DNA of 64,000 nucleotides, taken from positions 36,855,851-36,919,850 of the forward strand of contig NC_079877.1 in assembly GCF_029227915.1 (NCBI RefSeq), in the 5' to 3' direction. Origin of the DNA: Hydractinia symbiolongicarpus. Its lineage: Eukaryota > Cnidaria > Hydrozoa > Anthoathecata > Hydractiniidae. A model generated the notes under the pieces. The model did no database searches. It was not told the DNA's origin and was given only the letters and a program-made list of their open reading frames with translations. Below are positions 11,974 to 24,800 of the stretch, piece after piece (the first letter of the stretch is position 1; every line of letters begins with the position of its first letter). Both the position numbers and the translations under genes were made by a program.

Positions 11974-12176
11974 CCGGACTCGGCCCGTATAGTCAAAAGT
12001 ATACAAAGAAACTACCCAGGGAGTAAACTCATTTCCCGAACGATTTTTTAAATTATTTTTTCACCACTAAAACGCATGAGACTTGTAGTTTTCAAAAATG
12101 TTTTAATTTTTGATGGGACGCTGAATAAAAGAAGTTTAATCGCCGGCAAACCAAAACGCGCGATTTCCCGTAAATC
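11974..12176 (+). repeat. Representative class g monomer
   Basis: Class g has ctcggcccgtatag, gtcaaaagtatac, gaaactacccaggg and atttcccgaacg. Its tail has the linked changes gttttaatttttgatggg and aaacc(g)aaaacgcgcg. It typically sits between two f monomers, giving a 406-bp f-g dimer. The c-to-a change in the tail removes the closing G-C pair of the central inverted repeat, leaving an 8-bp stem. Confidence 0.85.
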
Positions 12177-12379
12177 CCGGGCTTGGCCCGTATAGTCGAA
12201 TATATACAAAGAAAGTACCCTGTGAGTAAACTCATTTCCAGAACGATTTTTTAAATTATCTTTTCACCACTAAAACGCATGAGACTTGTAGTTTTCAAAA
12301 ATGTTTTTATTTTTGATGAGACGCTGAATAAAAGAAGTTACATCGCCGGCAAACGAAAACCCGCGAATTCCCGTAAATC
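12177..12379 (+). repeat. Representative class f monomer
   Basis: Class f has cccgggcttggcccg, gtcgaatatatac, gtaccctgtgag and atttccagaacg. Its tail is commonly gatgagacgcggaat with cgctggc; this copy has a ctgaat tail and is therefore already mosaic. Class f alternates with class g over much of 10.4-17.3 kb and 42-55 kb. Its head contains a short perfect dyad (cgggc-ttg-gcccg) that the ctcgg classes lack. Some copies have a TA insertion (gaatatatatac). Confidence 0.85.
12178..12190. repeat. Second dyad cgggc-ttg-gcccg in gggcttgg-class monomers
   Basis: In monomers with cccgggcttggcccg the head holds a perfect 5-bp GC-only inverted repeat around ttg. In the ctcgg classes only cggg...cccg (4 bp) remains. 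It lies about 90 bp from the A/T dyad, so class f monomers carry two dyads in different base contexts. Confidence 0.6.
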
Positions 12380-14819
12380 CCGGACTCGGCCCGTATAGTC
12401 AAAAGTATACAAAGAAACTACCCAGGGAGTAAACTCATTTCCCGAACGATTTTTTAAATTATTTTTTCACCACTAAAACGCATGAGACTTGTAGTTTTCA
12501 AAAATGTTTTCATTTTTGATGAGACGCTGAATAAAAGAAGTTTAATCGCCGGCAAATCAAAACCCGCGATTTCCCGTAAATCCCGGACTCGGCCCGTATA
12601 GTCGAAAGTATACAAAGAAAGTACCCTGCGAGTAAACTCATTTCCAGAACGATTTTTTAAATTATCTTTTCACCACTAAAACGCATGAGACTTGTAGTTT
12701 TCAAAAATGTTTTCATTTTTGATGAGACGCTGAATAAAAGAAGTTTAATCGCCGGCAAACGAAAACCCGCGAATTCCCGTAAATCCCGGACTCGGCCCGT
12801 ATAGCCAAAAGTATACAAAGAAAGTATCTAGGGAGTAAACTCATTTCCCGAACGATTTTTTAAATTATTTTTTCACCACTAAAACGCATGAGACTTGTAG
12901 TTTTCAAAAATGTTTTAATTTTTGATGGGACGCTGAATAAAAGAAGTTTAATCGCCGGCAAACGAAAACGCGCGGTTTCCCGTAAATCCCGGTCTTGGCC
13001 CGTATAGTCGAATATATATACAAAGAAAGTACCCTGTGAGTAAACTCATTTCCAGAACGATTTTTTAAATTATCTTTTCACCACTAAAACGCATGACACT
13101 TGTAGTTTTCAAAAATGTTTTCATTTTTGATTAGACGCGGAATAAAAGATGTTTAATCGCTGGCAAACGAAAACCCGCGATTTCCCGTAAATCCCGGACT
13201 AGGCCCGTATAGTCAAAAGTATACAAAGAAACTACCCAGGGAGTAAACTCATTTCCCGAACGATTTTTTAAATTATTTTTTCACCACTAAAACGCATGAG
13301 ACTTGTAGTTTTCAAAAATGTTTTAATTTTTGGTGGGACGCTGAATAAAAGAAGTTTAATCGCCGGCAAACGAAGACGCGCGATTTCCCGTAAATCCCGG
13401 GCTTGGCCCGTATAGTCGAATATATACAAAGAAAGTACCCTGTGAGTAAACTCATTTCCAGAACGATTTTTTAAATTATCTTTTCACCACTAAAACGCAT
13501 GAGAGTTGTAGTTTTCAAAAATGTTTTTATTTTTGATGAGACGCGGAATAAAAGAAGTTTAATCGCTGGCAAACGAAAACCCGCGATTTCCCGTAAATCC
13601 CGGACTCGGCCCGTATAGTCAAAAGTATACAAAGAAACTACCCAGGGAGTAAACTCATTTCCCGAACGATTTTTTAAATTATTTTTTCACCACTAAAACG
13701 CATGAGACTTGTAGTTTTCAAAAATGTTTTAATTTTTGATGGGACGCTGAATAAAAGAAGTTTAATCGCCGGCAAACCAAAACGCGCGATTTCCCGTAAA
13801 TCCCGGGCTTGGCCCGTATAGTCGAATATATACAAAGAAAGTACCCTGTGAGTAAACTCATTTCCAGAACGATTTTTTAAATTATCTTTTCACCACTAAA
13901 ACGCATGAGACTTGTAGTTTTCAAAAATGTTTTCATTTTTGATGAGACGCGGAATAAAAGAAGTTTAATCGCTGGCAAACGAAAACCCGCGAATTCCCGT
14001 AAATCCCGGACTCGGCCCGTATAGTCAAAAGTATACAAAGAAACTACCCAGGGAGTAAACTCATTTCCCGAACGATTTTTTAAATTATCTTTTCACCACT
14101 AAAACGCATGAGACTTGTAGTTTTCAAAAATGTTTTCATTTTTGATGAGACGCTGAATAAAAGAAGTTTAATCGCCGGCAAACGAAAACCCGCGATTTCC
14201 CGTAAATCCCGGACTCGGCCCGTATAGTCGAAAGTATACAAAGAAAGTACCCTGCGAGTAAACTCATTTCCAGAACGATTTTTTAAATTATCTTTTCACC
14301 ACTAAAACGCATAAGACTTGTAGTTTTCAAAAATGTTTTCATTTTTGATGAGACGCTGAATAAAAGAAGTTTAATCGCCGGCAAACGAAAACCCGCGAAT
14401 TCCCGTAAATCCCGGACTCGGCCCGTATAGCAAAAAGTATACAAAGAAAGTATCTAGGGAGTAAACTCATTTCCCGAACGATTTTTTAAATTACTTTTTC
14501 ACCACTAAAACGCATGAGACTTGTAGTTTTCAAAAATGTTTTAATTTTTGATGGGACGCTGAATAAAAGAAGTTTAATCGCCGGCAAACGAAAACGCACG
14601 GTTTCCCGTAAATCCCGGGCTTGGCCCGTATAGTCGAATATATATACAAAGAAAGTACCCTGTGAGTAAACTCATTTCCAGAACGATTTTTTAAATTATC
14701 TTTTAACCACTAAAACGCATGAGACTTGTAGTTTTCAAAAATGTTTTCATTTTTGATGAGACGCTGAATAAAAGAAGTTTAATCGCCGGCAAACGAAAAA
14801 CAACGATTTCCCGTAAATC

Positions 14820-15022
14820 CCGGACTCGGCTCGTATAGTCAAAAGTATACAAAGAAAGTACTCAGGGAGTAAACTCATTTCCAGAACGATTTTTTAAATT
14901 ATTTTTTCGCCACTAAAACGCATGAGACTTGTAGTTTTCAAAAATGTTTTCATTTTTGATGAGACGCCTAATGAAAGAGGTTTAATCGCCGGCAAACGAA
15001 AACTAGCGATTTTCCGTAAATC
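14820..15022 (+). repeat. Representative class h monomer
   Basis: Class h has ctcggctcgtatag (a c-to-t change inside the otherwise constant ggcccg), gtactcaggg, atttccagaacg and ttttttcgccac. Its tail is highly distinctive: gacgcctaatgaaagagg and aactagcgattttccg. Class h is almost always followed directly by class i (near 11.0, 14.8, 29.2, 31.7, 37.6, 41.6, 44.1, 49.9, 53.2 and 54.2 kb), which makes h-i a good tracer of block history. Confidence 0.85.
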
Positions 15023-15225
15023 CCGAGCTAGGCCCGTATAGTCAAATGTATACAAAGAAAGTACCCAGGGAGTAAACTAATTTCCCGAACGTTTTTTTAA
15101 ATTATTTTTTCACCACTAGAAGGCATGAGACTTGTAGTTTTCAAAAATGTTTTAATTTTTGATGGGACGCTGAATAAAAGAAGTTTAATCGCCGGCAAAC
15201 GAAAATGCGCGATTTCCCGTAAATC
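15023..15225 (+). repeat. Representative class i monomer
   Basis: Class i has cccgagctaggcccg, gtcaaatgtatac, gtacccaggg, actaatttcccgaacg, gtttttttaaatt and ccactagaaggcatgag, with the gttttaatttttgatggg tail. It is among the most diverged classes and appears only after class h, usually with class f next. Confidence 0.85.
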
Positions 15226-17299
15226 CCGGGCTTGGCCCGTATAGTCGAATATATACAAAGAAAGTACCCTGTGAGTAAACTCATTTCCAGAACGATTTTT
15301 TAAATTATCTTTTCACCACTAAAACGCATGAGACTTGTAGTTTTCAAAAATGTTTTCATTTTTGATGAGACGCGGAATAAAAGAAGTTTAATCGCTGGCA
15401 AACGAAAACCCGCGATTTCCCGTAAATCCCGGACTCGGCCCGTATAGTCAACAGTATACAAAGAAACTACCCAGGGAGTAAACTCATTTCCCGAACGATT
15501 TTTTAAATTATTTTTTCACCACTAAAACGCATGAGACTTGTAGTTTTCAAAAATGTTTTAATTTTTGATGGGACGCTGAATAAAAGAAGTTTAATCGCCG
15601 GCAAACCAAAACGCGCGATTTCCCGTAAATCCCGGGCTTGGCCCGTATAGTCGAATATATACAAAGAAAGTACCCTGTGAGTAAACTCATTTCCAGAACG
15701 ATTTTTTAAATTATCTTTTCACCACTAAAACGCATGAGACTTGTAGTTTTCAAAAATGTTTTTATTTTTGATGAGACGCGGAATAAAAGAAGTTTAATCG
15801 CTGGCAAACGAAAACGCGCGATTTCCCGTAAATCCCGGACTCGGCCCGTATAGTCAAAAGTATACAAAGAAACTACCCAGGGAGTAAACTCATTTCCCGA
15901 ACGATTTTTTAAATTATCTTTTAACCACTAAAACGCATGAGACTTGTAGTTTTCAAAAATGTTTTCATTTTTGATGAGACGCTGAATAAAAGAAGTTTAA
16001 TCGCCGGCAAACGAAAACCCGCGATTTCCCGTAAATCCCGGACTCGGCCCGTATAGTCGAAAGTATACAAAGAAAGTACCCTGCGAGTAAACTCATTTCC
16101 AGAACGATCTTTTAAATTATCTTTTCACCACTAAAACGCATGAGACTTGTAGTTTTCAAAAATGTTTTCATTTTTGATGAGACGCTGAGTAAAAGAAGTT
16201 TAATCGCCGGCAAACGAAAACCCGCGAATTCCCGTAAATCCCGGACTCGGCCCGTATAGCCAAAAGTATACAAAGAAAGTATCTAGGGAGTAAACTCATT
16301 TCCCGAACGATTTTTTAAATTATTTTTTCACCACTAAAACGCATGAGACTTGTAGTTTTCAAAAATGTTTTAATTTTTGATGGGACGCTGAATAAAAGAA
16401 GTTTAATCGCCGGCAAACGAAAACGCGCGGTTTCCCGTAAATCCCGGTCTTGGCCCGTATAGTCGAATATATATACAAAGAAAGTACCCTGTGAGTAAAC
16501 TCATTTCCAGAACGATTTTTTAAATTATCTTTTCACCACTAAAACGCATGAGACTTGTAGTTTTCAAAAATGTTTTCATTTTTGATTAGACGCGGAATAA
16601 AAGAAGTTTAATCGCTGGCAAACGAAAACCCGCGATTTCCCGTAAATCCCGGACTAGGCCCGTATAGTCAAAAGTATACAAAGAAACTACCCAGGGAGTA
16701 AACTCATTTCCCGAACGATTTTTTAAATTATTTTTTCACCACTAAAACGCATGAGACTTGTAGTTTTCAAAAATGTTTTAATTTTTGATGGGACGCTGAA
16801 TAAAAGAAGTTTAATCGCCGGCAAACGAAAACGCGCGATTTCCCGTAAATCCCGGGCTTGGCCCGTATAGTCGAGTATATACAAAGAAAGTACCCTGTGA
16901 GTAAACTCATTTCCAGAACGATTTTTTAAATTATCTTTTCACCACTAAAACGCATGAGACTTGTAGTTTTCAAAAATGTTTTCATTTTTGATGAGACGCG
17001 GAATAAAAGAAGTTTAATCGCTGGCAAACGAAAACCCGCGATTTCCCGTAAATCCCGGACTCGGCCCGTATAGTCAAAAGTATACAAAGAAATTACCCAG
17101 GGAGTAAACTCATTTCCCGAACGATTTTTTAAATTATTTTTTCACCACTAAAACACATGAGACTTGTAGTTTTCAAAAATGTTTTAATTTTTGATGGGAC
17201 GCTGAATAAAAGAAGTTTAATCGCCCGCAAACCAAAACGCGCGATTTCCCGTAAATCCCGGGCTTGGCCCGTATAGTCGAATATATACAAAGAAAGTAC

Positions 17300-20200
17300 C
17301 CTGTGAGTAAACTCATTTCAAGAACGATTTTTTAAATTATCTTTTCACGCCTAAAACGCATGAGACTTGTAGTTTTCAAAAATGTTTTCATTTTTGATGA
17401 GACGCTGAATAAAAGAAGTTTAATCGCTGGCAAACGAAAACCCGCGAATTCCCGTAAATCCGGGACTCGGCCCGTATAGTCAAAAGTATACAAAGAAAAT
17501 ACCCAGGGAGTAAACTCATTTCCCGAACGATTTTTTAAATTATTTTTTCACCACTAAAGCGTATGAGACTTGTAGTTTTCAAAAATGTTTTCATTTTTGA
17601 TAAGACGCTGAATAAAAGATGTTTAATCGCCGGCAAACGAAAACCCGCGATTTCCCGTAAATCCCGGACTCGGCCCGTATAGTCGAATGTATACAAAGAA
17701 AGTACCCTGTGAGTAAACTCATTTCCCGAACGATTTTTTAAATTATTTTTTCACCACTAAAACGCATGAGACTTGTAGTTTTCAAAAATGTTTTCATTTT
17801 TGATGAGACGCTGAATAAAAGAAGTTTAATCGCCGCCAAACGAAAACCCGCGATTTCCCGTAAATCCCGTGCTTGGCCCGTATAGTCGAGTATATACAAA
17901 GAAAGTACCCTGTGAGAAAACTCATTTCAAGAACGATTTTTTAAATTATCTTTTCACGCCTAAAACGCATGAGACTTGTAGTTTTCAAAAATGTTTTCAT
18001 TTTTGATGAGACGCTGAATAAAAGAAGTTTAATCGCTGGCAAACGAAAACCCGCGAATTCCCGTAAATCCGGGACTCGGCCCGTATAGTCAAAAGTATAC
18101 AAAGAAAATACCCAGGGAGTAAACTCATTTCCCAAACGATTTTTTAAATTATTTTTTCACCACTAAAGCGTATGAGACTTGTAGTTTTCAAAAATGTTTT
18201 CATTTTTGATGAGACGCTGAATAAAAGAAGTTTAATCGCCGGCAAACGAAAATCCGCGATTTCCCGTAAATCCCGGTCTCGACCCGTATAGTCGAAAGTA
18301 TACAAAGAAAGTACCCTGCGAGTAAACTCATTTCCAGAACGTTTTTTTAAATTATCTTTTCACCACTAAAACGCATGAGACCTGTAGTTTTCAAAAATGT
18401 TTTCATTTTTGATGAGACGCTGAATAAAAGAAGTTTAATGGCAGGCAAACGAAAACCCGCGAATTCCCTTAAATCCCGGACTCGGCCCGTATAGCCAAAA
18501 GTATACAAAGAAAGTATCTAGGGAGTAAACTCATTTCCTGAACGATTTTTTAAATTATGTTTTCACCACTAAAACGCATGAGACTTGTAGTTTTCAAAAA
18601 TGTTTTCATTTTTGATGAGACGCTGAATAAAAGAAGTTTAATCGCTGGCAAACGAAAATCCGCGATTCCCGTAAATCCGGGACTCGGCCCGTTTAGTCAA
18701 AAGTATACAAAGAAAATACCCAGGGAGTAAACTCATTTCCCGAACGATTTTTTAAATTATCTTTTCACCACTAAAGCGCATGAGACTTGTAGTTTTTAAA
18801 AATGTTTTAATTTTTGATGGGACGCTGAATAAAAGAAGTTTAATCGCCGGCAAACGAAAACCCGCGATTTCCCGTAAATCCCGGTCTCGACCCGTATAGT
18901 CGAATATATACAAAGAAAGTACCCTCTGAGTAAACTCATTTCCAGAACGTTTTTTTAAATTATCTTTTCACCACTAAAACGCATGAGACCTGTAGTTTTC
19001 AAAAATGTTTTCATTTTTGATGAGACGCTGAATAAAAGAAGTTTAATCGCCGGCAAACGAAAACCCGCGAATTCCCTTAAATCCCGGACTCGGCCCGTAT
19101 AGCCAAAAGTATACAAAGAAAGTATCTAGGGAGTAAACTCATTTCCTGAACGATTTTTTAAATTATCTTTTCACCACTAAAACGCATGAGACTTGTAGTT
19201 TTCAAAAATGTTTTCATTTTTGATGAGACGCTGAATAAAAGAAGTTTAATCGCTGGCAAACGAAAATCCGCGATTCCCGTAAATCCGGGACTCGGCCCGT
19301 TTAGTCAAAAGTATACAAAGAAAATACCCAGGGAGTAAACTCATTTCCCGAACGATTTTTTAAATTATCTTTTCACCACTAAAGCGCATGAGACTTGTAG
19401 TTTTTAAAAATGTTTTAATTTTTGATGGGACGCTGAATAAAAGAAGTTTAATCGCCGGCAAACGAAAACGCGCGATTTCCCGTAAATCCCGGGCTTGGCC
19501 CGTATAGTCAAATATATACAAAGAAACTACCCAGGGAGTAAACTCATTTCCCGAAGATTTTTTAAATTATTTTTTCACCACTAAAACGCATGAGACTTGT
19601 AGTTTTCAAAAATGTTTTAATTTTTGATGGGACGCTGAATAAAAGAAGTTTAATCGCCGGCAAACGAAAACGCGCGATTTCCCGTAAATCCCGGGCTTGG
19701 CCCGTATAGTCAAATATATACAAAGAAACTACCCAGGGAGTAAACTCATTTCCCGAAGATTTTTTAAATTATTTTTTCACCACTAAAACGCATGAGACTT
19801 GTAGTTTTCAAAAATGTTTTAATTTTTGATGGGACGCTGAATAAAAGAAGTTTAATCGCCGGCAAACGAAAACGCGCGATTTCCCGTAAATCCCGGGCTT
19901 GGCCCGTATAGTCGAATATATACAAAGAAAGTACCCTGTGAGTAAACTCATTTCCAGAAAGATTTTTTAATTTATCTTTTCACCACTAAAACGCATGAGA
20001 CTTGTAGTTTTCAAAAATGTTTTCATTTTTGATGAGACGCGGAATAAAAGAAGTTTAATCGCTGGCAAACGAAAACTCGCGATTTCCCGTAAATCCCGGA
20101 CTCGGCTCGTATAGTCAAAAGTATACAAAGAAAGTACTCAGGGAGTAAACTCATTTCCAGAACAATTTTTAAAATTATCTTTTCACCACTAAAACGCATG

Positions 20201-21830
20201 AGACTTGTAGTTTTCAAAAATGTTTTCATTTTTGATGAGACGCTGAATAAAAGAAGTTTAATCGCCGGCAAACAAAAACCCGCGAATTCCCGTAAATCCC
20301 GTGCTTGGCCCGTATAGTCGAGTATATACAAAGAAAGTACCCTGTGAGTAAACTCATTTCAAGAACGATTTTTTAAATTATCTTTTCACCACTAAAACGC
20401 ATGAGACTTGTAGTTTTCAAAAATGTTTTCATTTTTGATGAGACGCTGAATAAAAGAAGTTTAATCGCCGGCAAACAAAAACCTGCGAATTCCCGTAAAT
20501 CTCGGACTCGGCCCGTATAGTCGAATGTATACAAAGAAAGTACCCTGTGAGTAAACTCATTTCCCGAACGATTTTTTAAATTATTTTTTCACCACTAAAA
20601 CGCATGAGACTTGTAGTTTTCAAAAATGTTTTCATTTTTGATGAGACGCTGAATAAAAGAAGTTTAATCGTCGGCAAACGAAAACCCGCGATTTCCCGTA
20701 AATCCCGTGCTTGGTCCGTATAGTCGAGTATATACAAAGAAAGTACCCTGTGAGTAAACTCATTTCAAGAACGATTTTTTAAATTATCTTTTCACCACTA
20801 AAACTCATGAGACTTGTAGTTTTCAAAAATGTTTTCATTTTTGATGAGACGCTGAATAAAAGAAGTTTAATCGCTGGCAAACGAAAACCCGCGAATTCCC
20901 GTAAATCCGGGACTCGGCCCGTATAGTCAAAAGTATACAAAGAAAATACCCAGGGAGTAAACTCATTTCCCGAACGATTTTTTAAATTATTTTTTCACCA
21001 CTAAAGCGTATGAGACTTGTAGTTTTCAAAAATGTTTTCATTTTTGATGAGACGCTGAATAAAAGAAGTTTAATCGCCGGCAAACGAAAACCCGCGATTT
21101 CCCGTAAATCCCGGACTCGGTCCCTATAGTCGAAAGTATACAAAGAAAGTACCCTGCGAGTAAACTCATTTCCAGAACGATTTTTTAAATTATCTTTTCA
21201 CCACTTAAACGCATGAGACTTGTAGTTTTCAAAAATGTTTTCATTTTTGATGAGACGCTGAATAAAAGAAGTTTAATCGCCGGCAAACGAAAACCCGCGA
21301 ATTCCCGTAAATCCCGGACTCGGCTCGTATAGCCAAAAGTATACAAAAAAGTATCTAGGAAGTAAACTCATTTCCTGAACGATTTTTTAAATTATCTTTT
21401 CACCACTAAAACGCATGAGACTTTTAGTTTTCAAAAATGTTTTCATTTTTGATGACACGCTGAATAAAAAAAGTTTAATCGCCGGCAAACAAAAACCCGC
21501 GAATTCCCGTAAATCCCGGACTCGGCCCGTATAGTTGAAAGTATACAAAGAAAGTACCCTGTGAGTAAACTCATTTCCAGAACAATTTTTTAAATTATCT
21601 TTTCACCACTAAAACGCATGAGACTTGTAGTTTTCAAAAATGTTTTCATTTTTGATGAGACGCTGAATAAAAAAAGTTTAATCGCCGGCAAACAAAAACC
21701 CGCGAATTCCCGTAAATCCCGGACTCGGCCCGTATAGTCGAATGTATACAAAGAAAGAACCCTGTGAGTAAACTCATTTCCCGAACGATTTTTTAAATTA
21801 TTTTTTCACCACTAAAACGCATGAGACTTG
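17300..21830 (+). repeat. Diverged copy of the 1.8-5 kb block
   Basis: The order d (cacgcct type), a, e, d, a, b, c, a', f, h-like, d, e, d, a follows that at 1.8-5 kb with shared rare variants. Positions about 3.9-5.0 kb align with about 19.9-21.1 kb at a lag of 16,040 bp (about 79 monomers). For example, the aaactca(a/t)gag variant lies at 4764 and 20804. An extra d-a-e trimer (lag 609 bp; cacgcct at 17347 and 17956) and a duplicated monomer near 19.5-19.9 kb distinguish this copy. Confidence 0.8.
19489..19892 (+). repeat. Single chimeric monomer duplicated in tandem
   Basis: Two adjacent 202-bp monomers (19489-19690 and 19691-19892) are essentially identical. Both have an f-type head (gggcttggcccg, gtcaaatatatac) joined to a g-type body (gaaactacccaggg) and share the deletion tttcccgaagatttt. 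The f/g hybrid arose first and was then duplicated as a single unit. Confidence 0.85.
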
Positions 21831-24800
21831 TAGTTTTCAAAAATGTTTTCATTTTTGATGAGACGCTGAATAAAAGAAGTTTAATCGCTGGCAAACAAAA
21901 ATCCGCGAATTCCCGTAAATCCGGGACTCGGCCCGTTTAGTCAAAAGTATACAAAGAAAATACCCAGGGAGTAAACTCATTTGCCGAACGATTTTTTAAA
22001 TTATCTTTTCACCACTAAAGCGTATGAGACTTGTAGTTTTCAAAAATGTTTTCATTTTTGATGAGACGCTGAATAAAAGAAGTTTAATCGCTGGCAAACG
22101 AAAACCCGCGAATTCCCGTAAATCCGGGACTCGGCCCGTATAGTCAAAAGTATACAAAGAAAAACCCAGGGAGTAAACTCATTTCCCGAACGATTTTTTA
22201 AATTATCTTTTCACCACTAAAACGCATGAGACTTGTAGTTTTCAAAAATGTTTTCATTTTTGATGAGACGCTGAATAAAAGAAGTTTAATCGCCGGCAAA
22301 CGAAAACCCGCGATTTCCCGTAAATCCCGGACTCGGCCCGTATAGTCGAAAGTATACAAAGAAAGTACCCTGCGAGTAAACTCATTTCCAGAACGATTTT
22401 TTAAATTATCTTTTCACCACTAAAACGCATGAGACTTGTAGTTTTCAAAAATGTTTTCATTTTTGATGAGACGCTGAATAAAAGAAGTTTAATCGCCGGC
22501 AAACGAAAACCCGCAAATTCCCGTAAATCCCGGACTCGGCCCGTATAGCCAAAAATATACAAAGAAAGTATCTAGGGAGTAAACTCATTTCCCGAACGAT
22601 TTTTTAAATTATTTTTTCACCACTAAAACGCATGAGATTTGTAGTTTTTAAAAATGTTTTCATTTTTGATGAGACGCTGAATAAAAGAAGATTAATCGCC
22701 GGCAAACAAAAACCCGCGAATTCCCGTAAGTCCCGGACTCGGCCCGTATAGTCGAATGTATAAAAAGAAAGTACCCTGTGAGTAAACTCATTTCCCGAAC
22801 GATTTTTTAAATTATTTTTTCACCACTAAAACGCATGAGACTTGTAGTTTTCAAAAATATTTTCATTTTTGATGAGACGCTGTATAAAAGAAGATTAATC
22901 GTCGGCAAACGAAAACCCGCGATTTCCCGTAAATCCCGTGCTTGGCCCGTATAGTCGAGTATATACAAAGAAAGTACCCTGTGAGTAAACTCATTTCAAG
23001 AACGATTTCTTAAATTATCTTTTCACCACTAAAACGCATGAGACTTGTAGTTTTCAAAAATGTTTTCATTTTTGATGAGACGCTGAATAAAAGAAGTTTA
23101 ATTGCTGGCAAACGAAAACCCGCGAATTCCCGTAAATCCGGGACTCGGCCCGTATAGTCAAAAGTATACAAAGGAAATACCCAGGGAGTAAACTTATTTC
23201 CCGAACGATTTTTTAAATTATTTTTTCACCACTAAAGCGTATGAGACTTGTAGTTTTCAAAAATGTTTTCATTTTTGATGAGACGCTGAATAAAAGAAGT
23301 TTAATCGCCGGCAAACGAAAACCCGCGATTTCCCGTAAGTCCCGGACTCGGCCCGTATAGTCGAAAGTATACAAAGAAAGTACCCTGCGAGTAAACTCAT
23401 TTCCAGAACGATTTTTTAAATTATCTTTTCACCACTTAAACGCATGAGACTTGTAGTTTTCAAAAATGTTTTCATTTTTGATGAAACGCTGAATAAAAGA
23501 AGTTTAATCGCCCGCAAACGAAAACCCGCGAATTCCCGTAAATCCAGGACTCGGCCCGTATAGCCAAAAGTATACAAAGAAAGTATCTAGGGAGTAAATT
23601 CATTTCCCGAACGGTTTTTTAAATTATCTTTTCACCACTAAAACGCATGAGACTTGTAGTTTTCAAAAATGTTTTCATTTTTGATGAGACGCTGAATAAA
23701 AGAAGTTTAATCGCTGGCAAACAAAAATCCGCGAATTCCCGTAAATCCGGGACTCGGCCCGTTTAGTCAGAAGTATACAAAGAAAATACCCAGGGAGTAA
23801 ACTCATTTGCCGAACGATTTTTTAAATTATCTTTTCACCACTAAAGCGTATGAGACTTGTAGTTTTCAAAAATGTTTTCATTTTTGATGAGACGCTGAAT
23901 AAAAGAAGTTTAATCGCTGGCAAACGAAAACCCGCGAATTCCCGTAAATCCGGGACTCGGCCCGTATAGTGAAAAGTATACAAAGAAAAACCCAGGGAGT
24001 AAACTCATTTCCCGAACGATTTTTTAAATTATCTTTTCACCACTAAAACGCATGAGACTTGTAGTTTTCAAAAATGTTTTCATTTTTGATGAGACGCTGA
24101 ATAAAAGAAGTTTAATCGCCGGCAAACGAAAACCCGCGATTTCCCGTAAATCCCGGACTCGGCCCGTATAGTCGAAAGTATACAAAGAAAGTACCCTGCG
24201 AGTAAACTCATTTCCAGAACGATTTTTTAAATTATCTTTTCACCACTAAAACGCATGAGACTTGTAGTTTTCAAAAATGTTTTCATTTTTGATGAGACGC
24301 TGAATAAAAGAAGTTTAATCGCCGGCAAACGAAAACCCGCAAATTCCCGTAAATCCCGGACTCGGCCCGTATAGCCAAAAATATACAAAGAAAGTATCTA
24401 GGGAGTAAACTCATTTCCCGAACGATTTTTTAAATTATTTTATCACCACTAAAACGCATGAGATTTGTAGTTTTTAAAAATGTTTTCATTTTTGATGAGA
24501 CGCTGAATAAAAGAAGATTAATCGCCGGCAAACAAAAACCCGCAAATTCCCGTAAGTCCTTGACTCGGCCCGTATAGTCGAATGTATAAAAAGAAAGTAC
24601 CCTGTGAGTAAACTCATTTCCCGAACGATTTTTTAAATTATTTTTTCACCACTAAAACGCATGAGACTTGTAGTTTTCAAAAATATTTTCATTTTTGATG
24701 AGACTCTGAATAAAAGAAGATTAATCGTCGGCAAACGAAAACCCGCGATTTCCCGTAAATCCCGTGCTTGGCCCGTATAGTCGAGTATATACAAAGAAAG

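Larger units (their letters stand above)
10440..17300 (+). repeat. f/g dimer-rich block with h-i pairs and b-c inserts
   Basis: This block is dominated by alternating f and g monomers (406-bp dimers, for example 11974-12379). h-i pairs occur near 11.0 and 14.8-15.2 kb, and b-c pairs near 12.6, 14.2 and 16.0 kb. Private tags repeat over a long lag: gattagacgcgg at about 13129 and 16584 is about 17 monomers apart. The c-f junction with the TA-expanded f unit occurs three times (about 12.8-13.0, 14.4-14.6 and 16.3-16.5 kb). The same arrangement reappears at 30.4-33 and 42.9-45.3 kb. Confidence 0.8.
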
